Part shown: positions 9,594 through 19,112 of the stretch, one piece after another
Layout of the letters: every line of letters starts with the position of its first letter
Numbering within the stretch: the stretch's first letter is position 1
Source of the DNA: Rhizobium cauense
GTDB lineage: Bacteria > Pseudomonadota > Alphaproteobacteria > Rhizobiales > Rhizobiaceae
Assembly: GCF_019511525.1 (NCBI RefSeq)
Contig: NZ_JAEUAT010000009.1
Location: forward strand, 202,114-266,113
Length of the DNA: 64,000 nt
Reading direction: 5' to 3'
Program-made: the position numbers and the translations under genes
Notes under the pieces: generated by a model
Database searches by the model: none
Told to the model about the DNA's origin: nothing
Seen by the model: only the letters and a program-made list of their open reading frames with translations

Positions 9594-9626
9594 GACGCTG
9601 AGGGAGAAGCGTCATGGAGGACTGAG

Positions 9627-10403
9627 TTGAACGATTCCGATCGCCATCGTCTGATCACGGAGATTCTTCGCGAAAGACCATTCGCGTCCGTCCGTGATTT
9701 GCAGAATCGACTTGGTGTTTCGCCGGCGACAATCCGGCGCGACATTGACAAGCTCGATGAGATCGGCGTGGCCCGTAAGGTCTATGGCGGGATTTCCGCC
9801 AATGAATCGTCTGCCCCCGGCCGTTTATCTGCGCGGCCATATGACGAAAACAGTCACATCGCCGTTGATGCAAAGCGGGCAATCGCTGAGAAGGCGGCAA
9901 GCCTGGTTCGCGACGGGGATTCAATCATCGTGCATGCCGGATCGACGTGCTACCAGCTCGGCTTGCAGTTGGCGCGTCGCAACGTCCGGCTTTACACCAA
10001 TTCGATGCCGCTCGCGGCCTATCTTGGCGAACACGGTACCTGCAATCTGACGCTGGCGGGCGGCGTGCTCTACCGGGAGCCCGGCATTATTCATGACGCC
10101 TCTGCCGGGGCGCCCGACTTCTTTGCGTCGCGATTTTTTCTCGGAACGCAGGGCATTAGCAGCGAAGGGCTTCTGGAGTCGCACCCGCTATTGACCAAGG
10201 CGATCGGCGAGCTCAGCACCTGTGCTGATGAGATCGTTCTGCTTGCCGATAGCAGGAAGCTGTCGATCCAACCACGCAATGTTGTCCTTCCGCTTTCGCG
10301 GATCGGTACGATCGTCATCGATGATGGCCTCACCGATGCGGGAGCGAAGATGCTCGAGGACGCCGGGATCACCATCATGATCGCGACGGTCGGGGGGCAA
10401 TGA
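9627..10403 (+). CDS. DeoR-family transcriptional regulator
   Basis: A 258-residue repressor. The N-terminal winged helix includes FASVRDLQNRLGVSPATIRRDIDKLDEIG at residues about 17-45 (the typical SPATIRRD motif), and the C-terminal sugar-phosphate sensor domain has HAGSTCYQLG and LAGGVLYREP. The start is TTG at 9627, with GGAGG 6 bases upstream. A four-codon ATG-GAG-GAC-TGA reading frame contains that Shine-Dalgarno; it is probably incidental. It sits between two divergent sugar operons and overlaps the second kinase by 4 bp, so it most likely controls both in response to a phosphorylated sugar. Confidence 0.93.
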   Translation: MNDSDRHRLITEILRERPFASVRDLQNRLGVSPATIRRDIDKLDEIGVARKVYGGISANESSAPGRLSARPYDENSHIAVDAKRAIAEKAASLVRDGDSIIVHAGSTCYQLGLQLARRNVRLYTNSMPLAAYLGEHGTCNLTLAGGVLYREPGIIHDASAGAPDFFASRFFLGTQGISSEGLLESHPLLTKAIGELSTCADEIVLLADSRKLSIQPRNVVLPLSRIGTIVIDDGLTDAGAKMLEDAGITIMIATVGGQ

Positions 10404-11809
10404 TGACGTCTTCAAAAGCGGTCGCGGTATTTGACCTTGGCAAGACCAACTCAAAGCTGTTCGTCTTTGGTGCTGATGGGTCGATCCTGTCGGAAACCAG
10501 GACAAAACCTCGCTGGATCGAGCACGAAAGCATGCGTGTGCTCGATGATGAGGCGTTGTTCGGGTGGATGACGGCGGCGTTGTCAACGGCGGTCGCTGAG
10601 CACTCCGTGGGGCACGTCATGTTCTCCGGCCATGGGTGTACGTTTGCGCTGGTCGAGCGCGATCAATTGGTTCACCCGCTCCTGGATTACGAACAGGAGC
10701 CTCCCCAGCTGCTCGCCGATCGTATCGACATGCTGGTACCGGCTTTCGACGAGACCTACTCCCCCAGGCTTCCGCTCGGCTTCAACTATGGGCGGCATAT
10801 GCTTTGGCTGGAGGCGATCAAGCCGGAGGTTTTTAACCGCGCCGATGCCATCCTTCCATATCCACAATTTTGGTCCTGGAAGTTTTCCGGGCAAAAGGCG
10901 TCCGAGGTTTCCTACATAGGCTGCCACTCGCATCTATGGGCTCCCTTGCGTGGCGACTTCAGCAGCCTGGTCGACCATCAGGAGTGGCGCGAAAAGATGC
11001 CGGCATTCGAGCCGGCAGGGGCCGCAATCGGTAGCTGGGAGGCTTCCCCTGGCGAGGGTAGCAGTGCGTCTGTCGTGGTCCACAATGGTGTCCACGATAG
11101 CAATTCGGCGCTCTATTTCTACCGCTCGCTCGGCTTCGATGATTTCACGCTCGTGTCCACCGGAACGTGGGTAATCATCTTCAATTCGGCTTGCCCACTG
11201 GAAGCCCTCGACGAGCATCGGGACATGCTGGCCAACGTTACCGTTGACGGTAGGCCCGCACCGACGATCCGTTTCATGGGGGGAAGGGAATACGACGTTG
11301 CAAGCGGCGGCTGGAGCAAAGGCATAAGTCTCGACGCGGTCTCACGCGTGATCGCCAAGGGCGTCTTTGCGTTGCCCTCATTTGCGCCTGGAGGCCCGAT
11401 GCAAGGCCGTGAGGGTCGCTTCGTAGGACCTCTGGTGGATGATGAGGAACGCGCGGCCGCTGCACTCCTCTACGTCGTCATGATGACCAATCTCTCCCTC
11501 GACCTCATTCAATCCGCCAATCCGATCGTCATCGACGGTGGTCTCGTCAAGACGGGATTGTTCGCGGGGCTACTCGCTCAACTTCGCCCCTTGCAGCCGA
11601 TCTTTACAAGCACCACGGCCGAGGGGAGCGCATTCGGAGCTGCGGCACTCGTATTTGACACATTGGGTCAGAAGCCATTCGCAAATGAAACGAAAGAGGC
11701 AGCACCGCTGCAGCTTTTCGGGCTCGAGGCGTACTGCGACGCGTGGTGTGCATTGGCGGAAATAGAACAGCCAGAGCTGGCACAGCCGAGGAAGGAGTTT
11801 CACGCATGA
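10400..11809 (+). CDS. FGGY-family carbohydrate kinase (second copy, RhaB/FucK-like)
   Basis: A 469-residue sugar kinase of the usual FGGY length. The phosphate-1 motif reads VFDLGKTNSKLFVF, closer to the DxGKTN form of rhamnulokinase-like members than to glycerol or xylulose kinases. VHNGVHDSNSAL and LVSTGTWVI form the central nucleotide-binding region, and VIDGGLVKTGLF the C-terminal one. Two ATG codons in a row (10400, 10403) follow a G-rich ribosome site; the first overlaps the deoR stop. Translationally coupled to deoR upstream and to the ABC ATPase downstream (ATGA). The likely role is to phosphorylate the imported sugar after isomerisation (inference). Confidence 0.88.
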   Translation: MMTSSKAVAVFDLGKTNSKLFVFGADGSILSETRTKPRWIEHESMRVLDDEALFGWMTAALSTAVAEHSVGHVMFSGHGCTFALVERDQLVHPLLDYEQEPPQLLADRIDMLVPAFDETYSPRLPLGFNYGRHMLWLEAIKPEVFNRADAILPYPQFWSWKFSGQKASEVSYIGCHSHLWAPLRGDFSSLVDHQEWREKMPAFEPAGAAIGSWEASPGEGSSASVVVHNGVHDSNSALYFYRSLGFDDFTLVSTGTWVIIFNSACPLEALDEHRDMLANVTVDGRPAPTIRFMGGREYDVASGGWSKGISLDAVSRVIAKGVFALPSFAPGGPMQGREGRFVGPLVDDEERAAAALLYVVMMTNLSLDLIQSANPIVIDGGLVKTGLFAGLLAQLRPLQPIFTSTTAEGSAFGAAALVFDTLGQKPFANETKEAAPLQLFGLEAYCDAWCALAEIEQPELAQPRKEFHA

Positions 11810-13350
11810 GTGCGGCAACCCCACAAAACCGCTTACCCGTCCTCGAAATGCGCAACATCAGCAAGACGTTTGCGAGCACAAAGGCTCTCACCAACGTCTC
11901 GCTCACGGTCTATCCAGGTGAGGTTCACGCCTTGATGGGCGAGAACGGCGCAGGCAAGTCGACCCTGATGAAGGTTCTTTCTGGAGCCTATACGGCAGAC
12001 CCTGGCGGAACGGTTCTGGTTGACGGAAAGCCAATCGTTGCCGGAGACCCTGTAAAAGCCAAGGCAAACGGTATCTCCGTTATCTACCAGGAACTCTCGC
12101 TCGCGCCCAATCTTACAGTCGCTCAGAACATGTTCCTTGGAGCCGAGCCGTCTCGCTACGGCGTGGTCGACAAGGCTGAAGCCCGCGCTCGGGTCGAACC
12201 GATTCTGAAGCAATTGGGCATCTCGTTTGGCCCCTCGCAGCTTGTTGCGACGCTTTCCCTTGGCGAACGCCAGATGGTGGAGATTGCGCGCGCTTTGACG
12301 ACGAACGCGAAGATCATCGTCATGGACGAGCCGACCACCTCGTTGACATCACGGGAGACCGAACGTCTGTTCGACGTGATCGCCGGCCTGAAGGCACGCG
12401 GGATTGCGATCATCTACATCAGCCACCGCATGGAGGAGATCTATGCGCTCGCCGACCGCGTCAGCGTTCTTCGCGATAGCGCCTACGTCGGTACGTTGGA
12501 ACGCGAGAATCTCTCCGCCGAGAAACTTGTATCGATGATGGTCGGCCGAGATCTTTCTACCTTCTACAAAAAAGAACACCGGGCACCGCAGCAGGCGGCA
12601 AAAACAATCCTTTCGGTTCGCGGTTTGGGTGATGGCCGCCGTGTTCATGAATGCTCGTTCGATGTCAAAGCTGGCGAGGTGCTTGGCATTGCTGGCCTTG
12701 TCGGATCCGGGCGAACCGAGCTTGCGCGGCTTATCTTCGGCGCGGATCGCAAGACGTCAGGTTCGGTGTCGCTCGAAGGACATGAACTGGCCATCGGTGG
12801 GCCACGAGACGCGATGGACGCTGGCATTGCCTACCTGACGGAAGACCGGAAAGGTCTCGGTCTCTTCCTCGATATGACGATCAACGAAAACATCAACATC
12901 GGGGTAATCGGCAAGGATGCAGGTCGGGGCGGCGTCCTGAATTTTGCAGCGGCAAAGGAGCGAGCGACCCGCGCAATCAAGTCGCTGTCCATTCGTACGC
13001 TGAGCGCAAGCATCAATGTCGGCGCACTGTCTGGCGGCAACCAGCAGAAGGCACTCATTGCGCGCCTGCTTGAGACGAAGCCCAAGGTCATCATTTTCGA
13101 CGAGCCGACGCGCGGCGTGGACGTCGGTGCCAAGTCTGAAATCTACCGGATCATCGACGAACTCGCACATATGGGGATCGCCATTGTTGTTATCTCCAGC
13201 GATCTGCCGGAGATCCTCGGCATTGCAGACCGTGTCCTCGTCATGCGCGAAGGCAAAATAGCTGGCGAGGTCCTGGCGACGCCGGATCAGCCAATAAGCC
13301 AGGAAGCCATCATGGCCTACTCCACCGGATCGGCATCAAAGGTTGCCTGA
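11806..13350 (+). CDS. Sugar ABC transporter ATP-binding protein (RbsA/MglA type)
   Basis: A 514-residue protein with two fused nucleotide-binding domains, as in CUT2 importers. The first domain has Walker A GENGAGKST (about residue 46), signature LSLGERQMVEIARAL and Walker B IIVMDEPTTSL. The second has a degenerate Walker A GLVGSGRTEL (no GKS/T), signature LSGGNQQKALIARLL and Walker B VIIFDEPTRGVD. This asymmetric pattern is normal for RbsA-like ATPases. The ATG at 11806 is chosen because it overlaps the kinase stop (ATGA) and has GGAG upstream; the longer ORF reading would extend into the kinase. Confidence 0.95.
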   Translation: MSAATPQNRLPVLEMRNISKTFASTKALTNVSLTVYPGEVHALMGENGAGKSTLMKVLSGAYTADPGGTVLVDGKPIVAGDPVKAKANGISVIYQELSLAPNLTVAQNMFLGAEPSRYGVVDKAEARARVEPILKQLGISFGPSQLVATLSLGERQMVEIARALTTNAKIIVMDEPTTSLTSRETERLFDVIAGLKARGIAIIYISHRMEEIYALADRVSVLRDSAYVGTLERENLSAEKLVSMMVGRDLSTFYKKEHRAPQQAAKTILSVRGLGDGRRVHECSFDVKAGEVLGIAGLVGSGRTELARLIFGADRKTSGSVSLEGHELAIGGPRDAMDAGIAYLTEDRKGLGLFLDMTINENINIGVIGKDAGRGGVLNFAAAKERATRAIKSLSIRTLSASINVGALSGGNQQKALIARLLETKPKVIIFDEPTRGVDVGAKSEIYRIIDELAHMGIAIVVISSDLPEILGIADRVLVMREGKIAGEVLATPDQPISQEAIMAYSTGSASKVA

Positions 13351-13381
13351 AACGGGAAAGCACTGAAGACGGGACAAGAAC

Positions 13382-14365
13382 ATGACTGCGACATCCACGG
13401 ACCAGACGAACGTCAACAAGGCAAAGTTCAGATCGACGCTAACTGCGCTCGGAATGCTGCCAGTGCTCGTCATCCTGGCCATTGGCTTCCATCTTTTGAG
13501 CGGCCGCTTTCTCAGCGTCAACAACCTGTCGATCGTCATGCAACAGGCATCGATCAATACGGTCCTGGCCGCGGGAATGACTTTCGTCATTCTCACCGGT
13601 GGTATCGACCTCTCGGTCGGTTCGATCCTTGCGGCGGCAGCGATGGTCGGCGTTATCGTCTCTCTCTGGCCCGATGTCGGTATGCTCGGCATTCCCGCAG
13701 CGATCGCTGTCGGCCTCGCCTGTGGGGTTGTCAACGGTACGATCATATCGGCGCTCAAGCTGCCGCCGTTCATTGTCACACTTGGCTCGCTCACGGCAAT
13801 GCGCGGGATTGCACGCCTTCTTGGCAACGACACCACCGTCTTCAATCCGGACCTGCCGTTCGACTTCATCGGAAACGGTAGTTTCTTCGGTGTGCCGTGG
13901 TTGGCGATCATCGCGCTCGCCACGATCCTCGTCTCATGGTTCATCCTGAAGCGCACCGTATTGGGCACCTGGATCTACGCCGTTGGCGGCAATGTCGAGG
14001 CCGCGCGGTTGACGGGGATCAAGGTGCCGTTGGTCCTGCTTTTCGTTTACTCGATGTCCGGGCTCCTTGCCGGTTTGGGCGGTGTGATGTCGGCTGCGCG
14101 GCTCTATGCTGCCAATGGTCTGCAGCTCGGCCAGTCTTACGAGCTTGATGCGATCGCGGCCGTCATTCTCGGAGGCACCAGCTTCGTTGGTGGCGTCGGA
14201 TCCATTTGGGGAACGCTCATTGGCGCACTCATTATCGCGGTGCTGTCCAACGGCCTCATCCTCGTCGGTGTCTCGGACATCTGGCAGTACATCATCAAGG
14301 GACTTGTCATCATCGTCGCCGTTGCGCTCGACCGCTACCGGCTGAAAGGGCTTAGCCGCACATAA
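13382..14365 (+). CDS. Sugar ABC transporter permease (RbsC type)
   Basis: A 327-residue membrane protein with 8-10 hydrophobic segments. The family signature GMTFVILTGGIDLSVGSILA lies near residue 65 (substrate channel region), with ILGGTSFVGGVGSIWGTLIGALII in the C-terminal third. It pairs with the RbsA-like ATPase 31 bp upstream and the binding protein downstream. Only one permease gene is present, so the channel would be a homodimer, as in ribose importers. Confidence 0.95.
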   Translation: MTATSTDQTNVNKAKFRSTLTALGMLPVLVILAIGFHLLSGRFLSVNNLSIVMQQASINTVLAAGMTFVILTGGIDLSVGSILAAAAMVGVIVSLWPDVGMLGIPAAIAVGLACGVVNGTIISALKLPPFIVTLGSLTAMRGIARLLGNDTTVFNPDLPFDFIGNGSFFGVPWLAIIALATILVSWFILKRTVLGTWIYAVGGNVEAARLTGIKVPLVLLFVYSMSGLLAGLGGVMSAARLYAANGLQLGQSYELDAIAAVILGGTSFVGGVGSIWGTLIGALIIAVLSNGLILVGVSDIWQYIIKGLVIIVAVALDRYRLKGLSRT

Positions 14366-14430
14366 AGTGCAGCTGGAGGAACCGGGGTTACCGGATAACA
14401 GGGCGCAGGATGCGCTGAATGGAGGAAAGC

Positions 14431-15369
14431 ATGCGTATGATCTCGAAACTGCTCGCAGCCAGCGCACTCGCGGCATCGATTGCAATGCCAGCTGCCGCGA
14501 AGGACCTGGAAAAGATCGGTATTTCCGTTGGTCTGCTCGGTAACCCGTTCTTTGTCGCCACAATCAAGGGTATCGAAGACCGAGCCAAGGAAATCAATCC
14601 GAACGTTCAAGTGACCTCGGTCTCGGCCGACTACGACCTCAACAAGCAGGTCTCGCAGATCGACAGCTTCATTGCTGCAGGCGTTGACATCATCATGCTG
14701 AACGCGGTCGATGCGAAAGCGATAGCCCCTGCCGTCAAGAAGGCTCAGGCCGCTGGCGTGATCGTCGCCGCATTCGACGTGTCGGCCCCCGGTGCGGATG
14801 TCACTGTCATGACCAACAACGTCAAGGCAGGCGAGGAGGCGTGCCAGTACATCGTTGATAAGATCAGCGGCAAGGGCAACGTTATCATCATCAACGGGCC
14901 AGCATCCTCGTCCATCCTCGACCGCGTTCAGGGTTGCAAGAACGTCCTCGGCAAGAGCCCTGATATCAAGATCCTTTCGGACGACCAGAATGGCCAGGGT
15001 TCCCGTGACGGTGGTCTCGCAGTCATGCAGGGTCTTCTGACCCGTTTCGACAAAATCGATGCGGTCTTTGCGATTAACGACCCGACGGGCATTGGTGCGG
15101 AGCTGGCAGCCAAGCAGCTGAACCGCAACGAGTTCTTCATCACTGCTGTTGACGGCGCTCCCGATATCGAAAAGTCGCTCGCCAGCGGTAACTCCATGAT
15201 CAAGGCGTCGGCCTCTCAGGACCCATATGTCATGGCAGGTGACTCACTCAAGATGGCTGTTGATGTCCTCAACGGAAAGAAGCCTGCTCAAGACACCGTT
15301 CTGCTCGATCCAAAGCTGATCACCGCAGACAACGTCAAGGACTATAAGGGCTGGACGGCAGCTCGCTAA
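14431..15369 (+). CDS. Sugar ABC transporter substrate-binding protein (RbsB type)
   Basis: A 312-residue periplasmic protein. The ATG at 14431 follows GGAGGA by 4 bases and begins the signal peptide MRMISKLLAASALAAS, cleaved near PAAAKDLEK; an upstream ATG at 14419 is part of that Shine-Dalgarno. The mature protein has the periplasmic-binding-protein-4 fold: KIGISVGLLGNPFFVATIKG at the start, VSQIDSFIAAGVDIIMLN, and the hinge/ligand segment AINDPTGIGAELAAK. The exact ligand cannot be read; the downstream 3-epimerase-like gene suggests a ketose. Confidence 0.94.
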   Translation: MRMISKLLAASALAASIAMPAAAKDLEKIGISVGLLGNPFFVATIKGIEDRAKEINPNVQVTSVSADYDLNKQVSQIDSFIAAGVDIIMLNAVDAKAIAPAVKKAQAAGVIVAAFDVSAPGADVTVMTNNVKAGEEACQYIVDKISGKGNVIIINGPASSSILDRVQGCKNVLGKSPDIKILSDDQNGQGSRDGGLAVMQGLLTRFDKIDAVFAINDPTGIGAELAAKQLNRNEFFITAVDGAPDIEKSLASGNSMIKASASQDPYVMAGDSLKMAVDVLNGKKPAQDTVLLDPKLITADNVKDYKGWTAAR

Positions 15370-15384
15370 AGTCTCCTCCCGAGG

Positions 15385-15415
15385 GGCCCGCCGTTGCCTT
15401 CGTGCGCGGCGGGCC
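15385..15415 (+). terminator. Hairpin with short T-run after the binding-protein gene
   Basis: GGCCCGCCG (15385-15393) pairs with CGGCGGGCC (15407-15415) around a 13-nt loop, followed by GCATTTT. It is a likely intrinsic terminator or attenuator that lets only part of the transcript read into the isomerase gene. Confidence 0.75.
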
Positions 15416-15448
15416 GCATTTTCCGCAGTACATCAGGAATTCGTTGTC

Positions 15449-16348
15449 ATGTCCAAAATCGGCGTCCACTCGTTCGTCTGGAGTGCCGGCTCGTCCAGGG
15501 ACGAGCTGGAGAGAACCCTCGTGCGATCCCATGAACTCGGCTTCAAGCTTGTCGAGTTTTCTTACCTGGATCCAAACCAGGTCGACGTGAAATGGCTTGC
15601 ATCTCGTATCCGGGAGTTGGGGCTGGACGTCGCCGTGAGCATGGGCTTGCCTTCAGACGGTGATATTTCGAGCGAGGATCCGGCGGTCGTTTCGCACGGA
15701 GAGGCCATTCTGGACCGGGCAGTGGCCCTGGTCCGCGATCTTGGTGGGACAAAGCTTGCGGGCATATTGAGTTCGGCTCATGGAAAGCAGGAGCATGCAT
15801 TGTCCCGCAAGGGGTGGGACAGAAGCGTCAGTACGCTTTCGAAGGTCGCCGACCGTGCCAAGGCCGCTGGCGTTACTCTCAACCTCGAGATTGTGAACCG
15901 CTTTGAGAGCAATATGCTCAATACGGCAGCACAAGGGCTTGCCTACATCAAGGATACCGGGGCTTCGAACGTCTTCCTGCATCTGGATACTTTCCACATG
16001 AATATCGAGGAGGCGGATGTCGGCCTCGCCATTCGCAACGCCGCCGACAAGATCGGCTACGTTCATATCGGTGAAAGCCATCGCGGCTATCTCGGTACAG
16101 GCAATATCGATTTCGCAGCAATCTTCGATGCCCTCGTTGCAATCGGGTGGAATGACTTTGTAACTTTTGAATCTTTCTCGACGACGATCGTGGACAAGGA
16201 TCTGTCTTTGAAGACGGCGATCTGGAGAAATCTCTGGGACGATAATATCGCGCTGGCAAAGCATGCGCGCACGTTCATAGAGCTCGGACTGGAAACGGCG
16301 CGCCTTAAAGCCGAATTGGTACAAGCCGCTCATCTTCCAACCGGCTGA
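15449..16348 (+). CDS. Sugar phosphate isomerase/epimerase, tagatose/psicose 3-epimerase-like
   Basis: A 299-residue TIM-barrel protein. The block EIVNRFESNMLNTAA ... HLDTFHMNIEE closely matches what I recall of D-psicose (allulose) 3-epimerase of Agrobacterium. All four metal ligands of that family are present: Glu in NLEIVNR, Asp in HLDTFH, His in YVHIGES and Glu in VTFESF; the substrate-binding Arg in HIGESHRG is also there. Known members reversibly epimerise C3 of free ketoses. It is the last gene of the DeoR-controlled operon, 79 bp after the binding-protein gene and behind a terminator-like hairpin. The substrate preference (psicose, ribulose, erythrulose or other) cannot be told from sequence. 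Confidence 0.9.
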   Translation: MSKIGVHSFVWSAGSSRDELERTLVRSHELGFKLVEFSYLDPNQVDVKWLASRIRELGLDVAVSMGLPSDGDISSEDPAVVSHGEAILDRAVALVRDLGGTKLAGILSSAHGKQEHALSRKGWDRSVSTLSKVADRAKAAGVTLNLEIVNRFESNMLNTAAQGLAYIKDTGASNVFLHLDTFHMNIEEADVGLAIRNAADKIGYVHIGESHRGYLGTGNIDFAAIFDALVAIGWNDFVTFESFSTTIVDKDLSLKTAIWRNLWDDNIALAKHARTFIELGLETARLKAELVQAAHLPTG

Positions 16349-16471
16349 TAGCGCGGCAAGGGTTGGCGCCGCCATCTTGCACCTCAACGGTGGCCCTCGA
16401 CGCGAGGCCATCCGCGCTGGCGCAATGCAGTCCATCTTGGCAAGTCCGCCTAAGAAAGTCGGCGGATGAAC

Positions 16472-16498
16472 AAGGGCCCGGCAACATACCGGGCCCTT
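16472..16498. terminator. Bidirectional terminator
   Basis: AAGGGCCCGG (16472-16481) and CCGGGCCCTT (16489-16498) form a perfect 10-bp stem with a 7-nt loop. It lies between the convergent isomerase and ABC exporter genes and can serve both strands. Confidence 0.85.
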
Positions 16499-16504
16499 CT
16501 GTAT

Positions 16505-18352
16505 CTAAACGCTGCCCTGAACCTGATGTAGGCCGGCATAAACACCACCCGCCTCCATCAGCTCGTCATGCGTGCCATCCTCGACAATGCCATGCTCCGT
16601 CAGCACCAATATGCGGTCGGCGTGCCGAACGGTGGACAGGCGATGGGCAATGACCAGCATTGTCCGTCCCTTCGCCAAGTCCAACAACGCCTGTTGGACC
16701 GCGCGTTCGCTCTCATTGTCGAGCGCACTGGTGGCTTCATCGAAGATCAGAACGGGCGGATTTTTCAAGAATGCCCGGGCAATGGTCAGTCGTTGTTTCT
16801 GCCCGCCGGAGAGCTTAACACCTCGTTGTCCGATATCGGTGTCGTAACCCTGGGGCAGTGCCATGATAAAATCATGCGCATTGGCAGCCCTGGCAGCCGC
16901 AACTATCTCATTCCTCGATGCATCGAGCCGACCGTAAAGCAGGTTTTCCCAGACCGTGCCGCTGAACAGATAGACGTCCTGTTGCACAATTCCCACTGCG
17001 CGCCGCAACGAGGCCAGTTCAATGCTGCGAACGTCTCTTCCATCGAGTGCGACACGTCCCGCTTCCACATCGTAAAAGCGCGGTACGAGACTGCACAGAG
17101 TGCTCTTGCCGACGCCCGACGGCCCGACCAGGGCGACGAACTCGCCCGGACGAATTGTCAGGGAGAGGTTGCTGAACACGATGGGTCCTGCAGCTTCGTA
17201 TCGGAAGCTCACTGTCTCGAAGCCGATTTCGCCTTTCACCGGCCCAAGAGGTAAAGCACCGGGCCGGTTGGCAATTTCAGGCACCTCCTCCAGCAATTCC
17301 ATGGCGCGGGTGAAGCCGGTATAGCCCTCCTGCCAGAGCCGGATGAAGTTATCGAGCCGCCGCAGTGGGTCCATCAGAACACCGATCGTCATGAGCACCG
17401 TCAGCAGATTGCCCGCCGTGAGATCACCCGCAATAATCCGCAGCGCGCCAATAATGATCACAGCTATTGTGACGAGTTGGTAAAAGCCTTCCATGCCCGA
17501 CCACAGCATGGCCTCGCTGCGATAGCCGTCCCTTCTGCTTTGCAGGAAGCGTTGGTTTTCAGCGTCGAAGCGGCGCAGTTCGTCCCGGTCATTGCCAAAT
17601 GATTGGACCACGCGGATACCGCCGAGCGCATCCTCAACGCGCTCATTCACGCCGGCAATTCGCTCCTTGCTGGTGTGTAGCGCCAGCTTCATGCGATTGT
17701 TGAAGTAGAGCGCATACGCAATGGCAAACGGGACCATTGCAGCGATTGCCGCTTCGATCAGCGGGTCGATCCAGGCCAGCAATGTCATGGCGCCGGCAAA
17801 CTTCAGGATGCCAATTGTGGCGTCCTCCGGTCCGTGATGGAAAAGCTCGCCGAGCCAGAGCGAGTCGTTGCTGATACGGCTCATCAGCTGGCCCGTGCGT
17901 TGCCTGTCGTAAAAGCTGAAAGAGAGCTTTTGGCAATGCTCGAACAGTTCGCGTCGCACCTGCGCCTCAATGCGCGCTCCCATCACATGGCCTTTATAGT
18001 CCACGAAATAGATGGCGATTGCCTGCACCACGAAGGCTGCAAGCATAACGATACCCAAGCTAAATAATTGCGCGAACATATCTGGCGCGCGCATCAAGTC
18101 GGGCATGCGCGATATGATGACATTTGTCGTCACCGGGAGGGCAATTGCGGCCGCTGCGATTAGCACGGCAGCGCTCATTACCGAAGCGAATAACGGCAGA
18201 TGCGGCCTGTAATAGGAGACAAAACGCCGGAACCTGGCGCGCGCTTTGTCCTCTGCAGCTGGATGGGCTGCAGTGCGGAAGACGAAGTTGGGAAGGAAGC
18301 GACTAGAGCTATTCGGTGCGCTTTTGGCTTCGTTGGAGGATTTTGAATGCAT
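16505..18352 (-). CDS. ABC exporter, fused membrane and ATPase domains (MsbA-like)
   Basis: A 615-residue half-transporter. An N-terminal membrane domain (about residues 50-330, six segments, with the FSFYDRQRTGQLMSRISND coupling-region motif typical of type IV exporters) is followed by an ATPase domain with Walker A GPSGVGKST, the Q-loop VQQDVYLFSGTV, signature VKLSGGQKQRLTIARA, Walker B VLIFDEATSALD and the H-loop VIAHRLST. It would act as a homodimer at the inner membrane; the substrate could be a lipid, drug or peptide. It is monocistronic. The start at 18352 has only a weak AGGA site, so a nearby start remains possible. Confidence 0.93.
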   Translation of the reverse strand: MHSKSSNEAKSAPNSSSRFLPNFVFRTAAHPAAEDKARARFRRFVSYYRPHLPLFASVMSAAVLIAAAAIALPVTTNVIISRMPDLMRAPDMFAQLFSLGIVMLAAFVVQAIAIYFVDYKGHVMGARIEAQVRRELFEHCQKLSFSFYDRQRTGQLMSRISNDSLWLGELFHHGPEDATIGILKFAGAMTLLAWIDPLIEAAIAAMVPFAIAYALYFNNRMKLALHTSKERIAGVNERVEDALGGIRVVQSFGNDRDELRRFDAENQRFLQSRRDGYRSEAMLWSGMEGFYQLVTIAVIIIGALRIIAGDLTAGNLLTVLMTIGVLMDPLRRLDNFIRLWQEGYTGFTRAMELLEEVPEIANRPGALPLGPVKGEIGFETVSFRYEAAGPIVFSNLSLTIRPGEFVALVGPSGVGKSTLCSLVPRFYDVEAGRVALDGRDVRSIELASLRRAVGIVQQDVYLFSGTVWENLLYGRLDASRNEIVAAARAANAHDFIMALPQGYDTDIGQRGVKLSGGQKQRLTIARAFLKNPPVLIFDEATSALDNESERAVQQALLDLAKGRTMLVIAHRLSTVRHADRILVLTEHGIVEDGTHDELMEAGGVYAGLHQVQGSV

Positions 18353-18574
18353 GAACGATCATGTCCTGTTGCAGACGAAGTGCGGCTTTTCTGGACATGA
18401 TGGTCTTCATTGTGGATCTCCCTTGGAGTGAGCGCAAAAGTTAGCAGCGTTATTCGCTTCTGCAACCCATCAAGGTAACAAAATCAAAAAAGTGATGATG
18501 TTGTCACAGCGCCACCAGCAGCGGACATTCTTGCGTGACTGAAGGACATTTCGGCGGCGTCATATTCCTCGCTC

Positions 18575-18958
18575 TTGCCGACATTCGAGATCCGCGCCTT
18601 CAGCGCCGGATGGACGAGCCGCATCTTGCAATCGGCCGCTGCCTGGCTATTGCGCGATCCATCGACGGACGAGACGCTCGTCCAAGCGCGCGATCTCTAC
18701 GTCAAGCGCCGTGCGGCGCTTATCGACGCGCTCGCCGAGCGCGGAATTGAGGCGGCCCACGGCGGCGGGCTGTGCGCCTGGATCCCGGTATCGTCGGAGC
18801 CATTTGCGCTGGTTACAATGGCGGCAAGGGGCATCGCCGTTCATCCAGGCGCAAAATTCTCGGTCTTACCGAGCAGTCATCTTCGCGTCGCGACCGCCAA
18901 TCTGACTGATCGCTGCGAGGAAGTCGCCGACGGCATTGCGTTGGCGGCGGTGAACTGA
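18575..18958 (+). pseudogene. C-terminal fragment of a MocR/PtsJ-type regulator
   Basis: The frame encodes about 125 residues that resemble the end of the aminotransferase-like domain of GntR/MocR regulators: GWTSRILQ, then LYVKRRAALIDALAERGIEA, GGGLCAWIPV and HLRVATANLTD. The whole DNA-binding domain and the PLP-lysine region are absent, and the homology fades just upstream of about 18590, so this is a decayed remnant rather than a gene. No promoter or ribosome site is evident. It may have been lost when the exporter locus rearranged. Confidence 0.75.
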
Positions 18959-19112
18959 CGGAACGCGCGGATAGAGAGCGCCCAAGTCGAGATAACATCT
19001 CAGTTGAGACGGAAATTCTCAGGGAGGGAAGCGCTGGCGCATACTTCAGGAGGGCCAGCCGTTAGTGATGACCAATGAACCTTCGACATCCACCATTATG
19101 GTCAGATGTCGA

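Noticed and set aside
9614..9625. Four-codon ATG-GAG-GAC-TGA reading frame before the DeoR TTG start
   Set aside because: Its only notable feature is that it contains the Shine-Dalgarno of the DeoR gene; no evidence for a regulatory leader peptide.
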